Part shown: piece by piece, positions 15,101-27,100 of the stretch | Numbering within the stretch: the stretch's first letter is position 1 | Layout of the letters: each line of letters begins with the position of its first letter | NCBI GenBank assembly: GCA_036850595.1 | Contig: CM072154.1 | Coordinates: 18,855,330 to 18,919,329 of the forward strand | Source: Rhyacichthys aspro | Lineage: Eukaryota; Chordata; Actinopteri; Gobiiformes; Rhyacichthyidae | Reading direction: 5' to 3' | Length of the DNA stretch: 64,000 nucleotides | The notes under the pieces: model-generated | Told to the model about the DNA's origin: nothing | What the model saw: the letters and a program-made list of their open reading frames with translations, nothing else | Database searches by the model: none | Program-made: the position numbers and the translations under genes

Positions 15101-18100
15101 ATGAGGGCTTTTAATATTTGGTACTCCAGTACATTGGTGAGGTAATCAAATGATTAATATACAATCTAAAACATTTGATTAAATGTTGGTTTTCAATTTT
15201 CTTTTGAAATGAGAGCAATTAGTTTGCATCCTAATAAGTGCTGCATCAAATTAGTGTTGGTTCAAGTCAGGACTGAGCTGTGTTTAATATAAAAACATCA
15301 AGACTATTTGCAAAAGGAAGCAGGAGCTAGATTTATTGGACTCAAAAAAGGTAAGACAAATGGCTACAACAAAAAAGTTGCTATTAAACTGACAGAACAG
15401 GACTGATCTGACAAAGAGCCTCTGGCCACTGGTGTGCTGCACTGTCCTCCTTTTACCTCCAGCTGATTTGACACTGATTGACAACTGCCACGCGCTCTGC
15501 TCGGGATCATCTGACAGAAAGAGACGGCAGAGATCCACTACACAATAGCATTACACATGTCACATTGGCTGTAGCAGTTATAGTTACAAAAAAAAACTTT
15601 GACTAAATCTTAACAAATCTTAGGCTCCTATAAATCTTAAATTTGAAATCTTAATTTCAGTGTAGTTCAAATTTATATTTTAGTTGATGTATAAATTCCA
15701 GGACTGATATGATATTGCTATAAGGCAAAAGGGGAAGAAATATGCAAAAAAAATACACGGTTAGCTGTAGCTGTAGTAATCGTAGTTTGTCTAAAAACAG
15801 AATCTAGCACATCTCTATTAGAGAATGTTTGTGTTTCAAATCTTTTTTGTATAAAAAAGCAAAACTATATTTAACTAACTGTATAACAAAGACATTTTAA
15901 CAAGGTCTGAACAAAATTACATATTAGGCTGATTTCCAGAGCCTCTTTACTAAGGTGGTGTTGCCAGGCAACAAAGCAGAAACGAGCAAAGGCCTCAAAG
16001 TCTGGACATCGTTATTATAAGTAATTACGTTTCTTTATAAATAAAACATAGACTTCCAATTTAGGCGTCATGCTTGTCCCTCATCTTTAGTGCTTGAATG
16101 GAGCTGATAAACCGCAGCGAAGTTCTGTCACAGCGCCTTTTAATGACCAGCGCTGTTGATTAGCGTGTTGTTCAGAGGGCGTGCCGTTTCAGCCTCAGCC
16201 TTCAGCGTCAGACTCGCTGACAGAATTATTGAATTAATAAGTTCAGAGTGAATCCTGTTACTGCGTTGCTCTTCTGATCTGAGATAAATGATACAGCGCA
16301 GTCATTATGTGGCACAGTGTGACACGCTGAACAAAGGTAATGAACATCGGAGCAACACATGGTCAACTATAGTGCTTTTATAAAAACTCTGTTATAATGA
16401 TACAATATAATGGCCTTTACATTGTAACCGTGGCAGATATATTATATATTAGATTCAGATACTTTTCAACAAACTGCCATAACTTTATAAAACGCAGCAG
16501 TGAATAACAGTGATTCACTTTGATCATGTAAAGGTTAAGTGTTGGGGTTTTGTGCCTGTAGCAGTAAGAGGGAAGAGTGATATTACAATGACATGGATTA
16601 GGACATGCTTTTAATGACACAGATAGATGACTGAGCTACACAGTTCTCCAAATATCCTCACCTGTTGACTGGATTACTATTGTCATTTTAGGGTCACACT
16701 TGAACAAAACATTTTGTATAAGCATAAGTACATTTTATTATGAAGCAGAATACTGAGTATCATGAGGGCCATGTTTTTGTTTGCAGTAAAATCAGAACAT
16801 ATTGCAGCCTTCGTCTTTGATTCTGGGTCAGACACATTATAACTTCATTTGTATCTGTCTCCAAGGAAAGCATAAAGATTCAGTTTGATTCATTTAATTC
16901 TTTTGATGAAAGTTGTTCACAGCTTGATTATTATTTATTCACCATTTTACTGATGATCTGTGGCTAATATTATCACTGGTAATTCTCTAAAATGAAGATA
17001 GTTAAATGTAGGCTGCTCAAAAGAGGCACACATGACAATATGCCTGCTCCACAGCTGAATATTCACTCCACTCCAGCTTTTATGTGTCCCCTGGGAGCCC
17101 TTGCATCTTGCAGGTGAACGTCCAGCCTGAGAGCCATTAGATGCATTGTTTGTAAATACGGCTGAGTAGGGGCTCTGCAGAGAGATAAAATGGCCCTGTT
17201 TGGAAGCCCGCTCCTCGGGGCATGGCACTCACAATGCAGCAGAGTAGATTTATGGATGCCAATAGCACTGCGCCAGGGCAGCGTGAGTTTAGACACATTA
17301 ATGGGCTGTGATTGAGTGACAGTGAGAAAGTGAATGCATGCAAGTGAGATGACTCTGGAAAAGGGCTTCAATTTGATAAAGAGTAAATAGGGGTAATATT
17401 AATTAAAACAAACAAAATCTTAGTGTTGTTTAGTGAATTTAATGGTGTATTAGGTGTGCCATTTTACCTTCTACCTTGTACTAGATACACAGGCCAGCAC
17501 TTTGCCCAACAGGCCTTGTTGACATGTACACAATACTGTTTAGTGTCAGCCGTTTCTGTCTAATCCTAAATTACAAAAACATTGTTTGTTGATGTGCCCT
17601 TGTTTTGAACTTGTGTAATACAAAGCAATGAAACACTGATCAAAACCTAAGGCGCAGTGAAAACATCTGTGGGAACGAGGAACAGCAAAAACTGAGTGAG
17701 AGCAGCAAATGGCAGAGAGAGACTGTGGCAGACTTAAAAAATATCTATTTTTCTCCATCAGGTCTCAGGAGATAACAAAGAAGCAGAGATAAAGGCTGCA
17801 GCAAACTAGACAAAAGCACAGAGGAGAGCAAACCTCTATAGTCACTCAAAAATAACCACCTTCTCCAGAGATTAAATTATTGCTCCCTGGCACTGTATTT
17901 GAACAGCCAAGTTTGTATTTCCAAAATATTTGCAAAAGGCTTGAAGACAATGTTTGAAGAAGTTGAAAGCCTAATGAAGTTGGAGTTTTAGCACCAACAT
18001 AATCAACAATCAGCATTTACGGCAGCAATAATGTTATTCAACATTAACAGTCAATTAGGCTGATTGTAGACTATTGTCACACAAGATGTAATCACTGATA

Positions 18101-21100
18101 CAGGGCTTTACAAATGTAAATACACACTCTGGAGAAGTGTAGAGACATAATCTACTTGAAGAAATGATGCAAAAAAATAAAGCTGTTGTTGTCTTTGCGT
18201 TGCCATTTAGACTGCATTAACTACTGTTTTCAGTATAATATGTTGTTTTAACAAAATGTGAATTTTCAAATTTTGTGTTGAATGTATACACAAAGCATTA
18301 ATCAGCAAAATTATAAACTAAACCCAGTAAAATGAGTGAATCAGGAACATGTTTGTAACTGGGTCTGAACACTCCAGTAACACATGACTCCATCTAGTGG
18401 TACCTAAAGATAACAGGTGTCACTGGCTTTTTGTTGTTGGATTTTTAACAGAATCATGAGTAATTCAGAATCTCTACAAAGCTGCTTGTGTATGTTCTTT
18501 GCAACTAGACATGTTACACACTAAAAAGACATATATCACAATGTATTTGGAAGAATAGTGTGAATGTTGGATTTTATTTCACCTTTTCACTTTGCGAGGC
18601 ACAGTGTTTTGCAGATTGAATTGTAGGATAACAGGGCCTTGGTGAATTTTGCCCTTGCAGTTTACATACGCAATTTAAATGTGTTTTCTCAATACCAGCT
18701 GAAATGTGACTTTGAAAGAATGTGACTTTCTGATGATTATTTTCAGTTGTTTCGCTCAGATTTTCAACAGTTAACCGAAGCATATGCATTGATAACTGTT
18801 ACTCCATTAGCTATATTCACTGATTGCACCTTAAAACCTTTAACACAGCTCTCTTCCATTCACCAAATCTAGCACAAACAAACTTTTTGAGGACTTTAAG
18901 TGCACCTTTATGGGACTGGTGATGAAAACCTATTTGTGCGTGTGTGCTGTGTGAGATTGTGTGTGTGAGAATCTGGTGTATAACCCTTAAAGCTGGCTTT
19001 CCATATATCTTTAATCTTCAGCTGTATTTTTATTTTCCTTTTATCCCTCTGAAGATTTGTCCCAGACTCCAGCTGTGGTCTCTGTTCAGAGCAGTACGTA
19101 TCGCTGCCTCGAGCTCCGTCACATAGAAGTAGTGCTATAGATAGTCAAGGCTTTAGATCCGCAAGCAACTAGTTATTCCTTTAGCAAAACTAATCGGCAT
19201 TTATTAACTGAGCATTTAGTGAGTTAATAAAGAAAAAACAAACAAACTAACAAAGCAATCTGTTTTTAGTAAGTAAATAGACAAAGCACCCTAATCACAC
19301 AAAATTTCTGACATATTTTCAAGCATTTCTGCAAACCACTTGATTCATGATGTTTCTGTAATTAAGATTTTAAGAGTCTTGGTGTGATTATTTTCCTGCA
19401 TAATATAATGAAATAATTAACAAAAATACAATCCAAAAGCTAGAATAAACATGATTTGGATTATTACGCACTGATAAAGACTAATACAGAAGACGGTCAC
19501 TGGGTCAGATTGTTTTTTTATTTCTAAAACTACCATTTCTCCATTGTCCAAATCAATGTCCAAGTGCTAGTTTTTATTTCCTCTAAAACACAGATCTTTC
19601 ATGTTTCTGTGATTTGCAGAAAAGAACTCCCTTTCTCCTTTCTTATAAGTAGTCTGTAGAGTTCCCTTTTGGAGAGTATTAATGTAGAGTAGAAAACTTG
19701 ACGGTGACTATTGCAGGATTCTCACTTCAGACACTTGTGTTTCATTTCAGGCCACAACTGCTCTCACTCTTTTCCCAGCTCTACCCCTGCCACCTCCACT
19801 CATCTTCCTTTAGGTACATCTCTCACTCTCTCACCTGCACAGACAATGACATCCCTGTGATCTGCACCTGAACTTTCAACTAACAATGGATACACCCAGT
19901 CATGTGGCTCTACTCTGATATCTGCACACAATAGAGGGGGGTTGTGAGGATATGTCACTTTTGCTTAAGAAAGACTGAAGACTAGATGTCATACCCGCCT
20001 ACCATCTCTGTATCTTTCCTTTATGAGGCAAAATCCAGCTTCAGTCAATTAAGTCGGGATCTCAGGCTTGGCTTTTCAACTGTCGTTCTGAAGGGTTTGT
20101 GCTAGCTGTGCTCCTCTCAAGCTGCAGGGGGATCCTATTTGCCTCTGCTAATCCTCTTTTCCTGCCTCTCTTTCTCCGTTTTCTGTGCCTGCCTGTGTTT
20201 TCCTTTCCTCCTGCTATTTTTCTCTCTTTATCAGTTCCAGCCCTGTTCAACATAAGCTCCTATGTGAGTGACACCTATGCCAAAATCAGCTGGACTGCCA
20301 GAGAGGAGCAGCAGGACTTGGAGCTTTATGTGGCTTATATGAATAACCGTAAGCTACTTTACCCGTTCACGCCCCTATGTTGAGGTGGAAGATTTTATAT
20401 TCCTAATACATTAAAATAAACCTTTTATATTTGAGTTCATTTTTGGACAGTTACTCAAAGTATGTGTTTAGTAGTGTTGTACACAGTAGCCATACTAGTA
20501 GTAGTAGAAGAACTAGAATAGTGGACAATGATGACAATCTTACACTCCCAATTGGTCTAATTTTATTAAGCCAGAAGAGATTATCAAATTTTAAAAGGCT
20601 TGAAAATCACAAGACACACAATGCTAGCTCTAGCTTCAGCTCATGTAGTGAGTAATGCTAACAGCCAATGAAGCACAGCTGGATCCTATAAAGCTTTGAG
20701 GTTTGCTAAGTGTCTAAGTGCACTTTGTGGTTAAAAACAGGTGTTAATATTCTTCATTTCATTCAAGAAACCATCAAAACAAATTATTTTTATGTTCTTC
20801 ATACTCCATATTTTGAAATCACATTATGTTGCTTTAAAAATAAGCTTTGTGCAAATGTTTATTTTTATTGACATATAACAAAATAATGGTTTAAAAAGCA
20901 GCGGACCTATATAAAAAAAAGGCATCTGAATTGTAATTGTAAAATGTGCAGTGTGTTGGACGGCCATCAGTGGAAGCTAGGTTTCATGGATCCAGCCCTC
21001 ACTCAGATGGTCTCATTGTCCACTATTCTAATGGTGCTTGTCCCGTTTCCCTTCATAAAAGAGGAAAGAACTGTGCTGCTTCACACTCCTTGTGCTTGGC

Positions 21101-24100
21101 TGTGTAGGTGATGGTATCTGGCAGATTTCAGAAGCTGTAAATTCTTCTCAAAGTTTCCACTTAATCGATGGGCTTGAACCCGGGACGCTGTACACAGTGC
21201 GCCTCATGGCCAAGAGGCTGTTCGATAACGCTAGCATTTTCGAAGATGTTTTCCAGACCGAAGAGAAAGGTGAGAGGAGAGAAAAATGTGTCAATACAGT
21301 CAATACAAACATTTCTGTTATCTTATACATTTATAAAACAAAAACTCTGCTGTATGTACTTATTTTACTTTATGAGTGGCGTATTTATAAACTTAAATTT
21401 GTTTTGTTTTGGTTTTCTGCAATGTCATTTTTTTCAGAGCAGTCCAATAGTTGAAGGGAATGTGAGTCAATTAAAATGTTGTAAACCTGACTAACTAAAC
21501 TTGTATGAGTCGTGCTGTGGAGGGCTGTCAGGTCAAAGAGGCTGATGCATAAACTCAAGCCTCTCCACTGTTTGTCTTTAGGTGTGGCCAGTTTGCAGAG
21601 GGACTCGTCCACGCGAGGCTGGCTGATCGGGACCATGTGCGCCGTGGCTCTTCTGACTCTCATTGCACTCATTGCCTGCTTTGTGCGGAGAAACAAAGGT
21701 GGCAAGTATGCAGGTACGCCACAGCGAGCCCAGCGTCAGGACATGCTGTCCATGGAGCAAGGTCAGTTAGTCATTGGCCAGGCTTGGATCCATTTCATTT
21801 CAGGATGTTAACCAAAATCAAAAGATGAATCCAGATTTTATTCAAAGTGATTTGCTAATAGACCAATCAGGGCTGCACAAGCTGTTATTGACTGAGAGCC
21901 ACACACTTCAAACATTGCTCCCAGGTAAAAAGAGGAAAATGGAGGAAAATAGGAAATTTGGTTCAATACATTACATTCACTCAAACAAACAAATACATTT
22001 ACTCTTACATTGATAAATCGGGCCGCGGGCATGTAATAAAAATACATTTCTGTTGGGTAACATTGTTTTTCTTGAAAATCCTGCATATTACCTTTTTCTC
22101 TGTATAATGCGTTCATATGGTCTTTACACAAGCTTAATGAAATTTTTAACGTATTGTGCAGCCCTAATGCGCAAAACACAATTTATAACTTTACTCAAAT
22201 TTGGTTAGGGTCTCTTTGGGAAGATGATTACAAAACAAAACACCCTTGATGGAAATACAAAATATCAAAATACTTGCATTAGTCATGTGGGTCTAACAAG
22301 TGGGCCTCTAGATGTGTTTTATCTTTAGTCTTTGTGGTTTTGGTTGACATTCTGAACGACTGAAATTGTGCTCTGGGCCTCCAACCTGAACCTTACCCCA
22401 CTTGACCCACTCGGACACCTGTGCATGCAAATCCACTAAAGCGCAACGTAATTAACCCCGAGTGAACTCACCGCAGAAGCCTGCAGCAGCGTGCAAACCC
22501 TTTGTTTTTGAATTTTCCTGCTTGAGAGTGTCATTTGCACGGCCCCTTTAGTTCTGCCTGGTTCTGATTACATGACCTGTCGAGCAGCACAAGCAGGAAT
22601 CAGCTGGCCTCGTTCCATCCCTCACACCCCCTTCACCTGTGCAGACCTCTGGCTTTTCCCCAGTGTCTTTGTGCTGCCTTGTACCACAGCCAAATTCACT
22701 CTCACAATGCAAACTATACCTACAAAGTGTCTTTTCTCTCAACTTGCTTTCTCCCTTGTTTGCCTGCAGTCACTTTTGACACAAAGCACTGAATATTTCA
22801 TCAGCTTCTTTGGATTCCCCTATTTGCCAACCCCTTTTCTGGGAAAAAAAACCCCTTTTTGTCTTGTTCTGAAGCAACTGGTATTTTTAAAGCATATTTA
22901 CTCAAATAAGTGATGTGTGAGAGTGTGTGCAGACTTAGAAGACACTGTTTACACAGCACTCTTGTTCTCAAAAGCTACAAGATTGACATTCAAATTTTAG
23001 TATAAAAATAATGTATTTATTTAAACTAAGCTCTGTTCTTAAGTTGTCAGCGCACTATGTTTTAAATTTCAAAACTTTAAACAGATGTGGGTGCTACAGT
23101 GTGATTTAATCACAGAAACATGGCTATGTTCAGACCACTATGTTCCATGTGATGTGTGCTGTATGTTTGAACAGCACACATCACATGGAAAACGCTTCTA
23201 TATTTTCAAATGAGATAAAAGTCCCTTCCATAAGTGTGGCAAAATGAAATTAGTGGGATATTTTTGCAATAAATCCTGAATTTAAAAAGTCATGAGTAAA
23301 AGACAGAAACAGAAACATTAAATTAGAACTGACACAAATGTGAATGTCAGCTATAACATGAGAGAAGTTTAGTGGACACTAATAGTTAGACCTTATTAGT
23401 ATTTATGGTGACACTCTCTGTTATGAATTATTATTATTTAATAATAATATATAATATTATATAAAGTCTGTCAGTTTGAACATAGCCCGTCTGATGTGTC
23501 CAGTGTGTGAATGTGTAATTACACGTATGGATAAATGTGTCCTATAACTACTGTGCTGAAATAGCTCTCCTTCCCTGCAGTGAAAGAGAAGGAGGACCTC
23601 CACCCCGACGTGGAGTCACAAGGAATGAATGATGACACCTTCTGTGAATACAGGTGAGGGGAGCTGCAGTGCCAAAGTGCTCTGAGCAAATGACATTTTT
23701 TGTCTCCTTGAAATACAATGTGGTGTAGCTGTATTTTTACAACCATATGTTAAATATTTCTTCCTCAGGAAACTCATTTGTCATGTGTCACTGTAATTTT
23801 TCTATTCTCAATCCCAAAAGCAAAGCTTGCATGCATGAGCCATACCAGGATCAGCATAGGAGTCAGTGTTCTCAACACTTAAAGGGCTAGGTAATCCCAC
23901 TGTGTAGTTAGTGCTGTAGTGAGTCCATGTTTGTTAAAATCATGTTTTACTTTGTTCCTAGACAGTGATTGTCTGTGCTCATCTAAATGTGAGTCAGTTC
24001 ATTCCTGAAGGCACCTGTTTTTGCATTTAGTGTTTGCATGTATGTTTGTGTTTTCTTGTGTGTTTCTGCATCTTATACATTATCCCTCTTAGTTCCAGTG

Positions 24101-27100
24101 TATGTAATGAATTGTGTCTACACCCTAATTTTAATGTAAATTATGACTGTTTGCAAAATCCCTGCATGCTGCCATTCTGTGTAATTGCATCACATGAGAT
24201 GTATGAGCTGTGAATTACAGTCATTGTAGGAGCTGGATGTTTGCCAAGTCACTAGAAAAAAACACATTTACATCAAATATGAACAGAGTCTCACAGATGG
24301 CCACACATGACTGTACGGAGAGGCACGAGTTTGTCTTGGGTCTTATCAGTGAGAACAAGGGAAATAATGCTATAAGAAGTGTTTTCCATTAGTTCTGTGG
24401 AGGTGGAGGTCATCTGTGTTTGAATTCATTCATTATTTTCTTATTATTAACGTATTTTTAAAAGCCTCCAGTTAACCACACATAATGTATAAGAACATAT
24501 ACCCCCAATGTGTCAAGGCAGCCCACAACAAAAGTGAAATACACTGTCTTTTCACCATTACAGTAGGCTGTTATTGTCCCTTTTTAATTGTCCACAGTTT
24601 GATTTAATGTGAAGTTTAAACACCACCCAAGCATGTAGTGTGATGTTGCATGAACAGTTGCATACAAAGTTTAAAGCCCCATTCTTATACCTACTTTTTT
24701 CCAAGTTAAAAATGTAATATTGTTTTTCATTCACCAAAACAAAACCAATGCAAAAACAAAGGAAACATTAGGTGCTTTCACATTAAGACAAAGAAAGGCT
24801 GTCTAATCTGGGTTAATTAACTCTTACATAAGTCTCCTGTGAATCAATCATCTGTGGAAAAAAATGTATAATAATAAAAGGTTTGACTGCGATGATGAAA
24901 GGTCAGTCATTAGGCTTAAGTCTTTGAGGCGTAGCCGAGGCTTTGCAAACGGCGGCAGAAATATGCTTTTAAACCCAACCCGACAGCTGTTGTACAGTAT
25001 AATAGCTGTTGAATTTGTATTGTTTGCATTGTTTCTCTGCTGTGGTGACAGTTTGGGGAAATGGGCTGAATCCTATTTTGCTTGACAGCGCTGCAGCAAC
25101 TGGGTGACAATGGGGCGTTTGTTTGTGCACAGGCGACAGAAATCACCTAAAATAGCCTCTTCTGTCAGCTTTGATTCTGCTCGTCATCATATTATCCAGA
25201 ACATGATTACTCACAATTGTGTGGCTGCTGCCAATTTCAGCCCCACGATTTGTGCCAAGGCCATAATTCATATAAATGGGGAAAATACATTGTCTGCCAT
25301 GTCTGCAATGCTGTTTATAGATTCTATAGCTTAAGTAATAATAAGTGCACCCTATTTACAGCCTTATGCCTGGAGTTTGTAGGATGGACATGACTATAGA
25401 TCAGTTTCACTGACTCAGGAATAGCTTTTCAGACGCAGACAGACCATTGCTTTCAGACACGCTTTGGGTTTTATGTGACTGTAATCAAAAGACATTGTAA
25501 TAATATGCCAAATGAGAATAAACAAGGCAGAAAGGCTATGTGAAGGAGTGTTGAATATATCAAGTGAGTCACAAATACACCCAAAATACATTGTTTTAAG
25601 AAAGTTTTCATAACAACTGATGTTATTCTTGGATAGAGGTGGCTGGTGCATAAGGTTGGTTCACAGCTAATGGAGCAAATATCGTAACTTAAAACTAAAC
25701 CCATTCACCACTGCAAAAATACTAGTTTAGCCTAAATAATAAAGCCTTGATGACTTCAAACATAGGGTTTTATTACAATATACTATTGGGTAAACCGTTT
25801 TTACTGAAATGTTGCAAATTTAAGCCTTTCAGTTATTCCTTTGCACGTAGACCATATTGATTATTTTGAATATCTGTATCAGTGATTAGATGAGTATGTT
25901 AAATTTGTCCATGAACAGCTGTATTAACTCTGATATAATGTTTAATTCAGGGTGAAACTGTACGTAATCCAGACAAATCAATAATCTGTCGTATTTAGAA
26001 ACATTTATGTCTGATATGAAAGCTGGACATAATTTATTTCTGGCTTCACTGTCCATAGGGGAAGCACTATGTGCAATATGGAGCAGATGTTTGGCAGCCA
26101 ACATCTGTTTAAAATGCCTCTCATGGTCGTCTCCAGGAGCCCGTTTGGACCACTGTCCCCCAGAGTGCCTTCACCTGCACTACGATGTTGGTTCTCTGGC
26201 TTTAGTGCTAGATTCAGGGCTGTCTTGTGCCTTTTAAATCTCAGAAGGCAATAGACCACCTAGTGCTGTACCCAGAGTCCAGCACCTGACAAGTGATAAT
26301 TATGCTCCAGACTGTTTCTCTTTGGAGACAAGCCTGGACTCATTTGGCCCTTTGTCCAGAGCAGAAACAGCAGGTGTCAGAAGCCATTGCTGTTCAACTC
26401 AGCTTATTTGTTTGTTGAGTCTTTTTTACTCTTATCTTCTCATCTTTTCAGAATTTATGTGCAATGTATAAGTCGGCAGCACATGTGGGAAACTTTTGTC
26501 CCAGAGTGATATAAAACAAAATTCAGATGCGAGTAGAGGAGGCAAAACCATTTCTCTGAACCTGACGTTTCTGAACTGCCCCAAACCAAGTCAGTACGGG
26601 TCAACGGCAAGACAAATGTAATTACCTGCTGTCTGCGGATGTGCCTCCATCTCACCTGTTTGTGAGGGCAAAGCCTTTTCACGGGAACAGCTGAGACTGA
26701 GTTGGATCTTGACCAGGGTTTTGAATGAGTCTGGGGCTCAAAAGCACTCAGCCCCATTTTATCACTGTATTCAGAGTCACTGTGGGCGAGCTGCTCGACT
26801 GTGGCTTTCCACTGCTCTTAGATAACAGCCACTTATCTCCAGCACTCTCGAGTCGTCAGAGAAAGAAGATTTGATAAGGTTTGAAATGCAGACCTTATGT
26901 GGCTCGCATGGTAAACGCTGCCATGAAATAGGATAGATAAGATTAGCTATTAAAAATCCACGTGAAGGAGAGCTGTTTGGCAATCTTGAATCAAGACTGT
27001 GAATGTCAAACTCGTATTTGACACCGGTGTCAGCTATTGTGCTTTACAAATGGCGCCATCATATTCTAGCCTCTTCAGTGACTTGTCTGAACACGGACAC

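Noticed and set aside
21512..21811. Open frame continuing past both transmembrane-exon donors
   Set aside because: Beyond 21761 the read-through adds residues unrelated to any L1-family tail. The conserved tail is on the exons at 23581 and 28469.
23143..23190. Pre-miRNA interpretation of the hairpin
   Set aside because: Pairing is only about 20 bp and stops outside the arms, and outer inverted arms point to a MITE. Small-RNA data would be needed to revive it.
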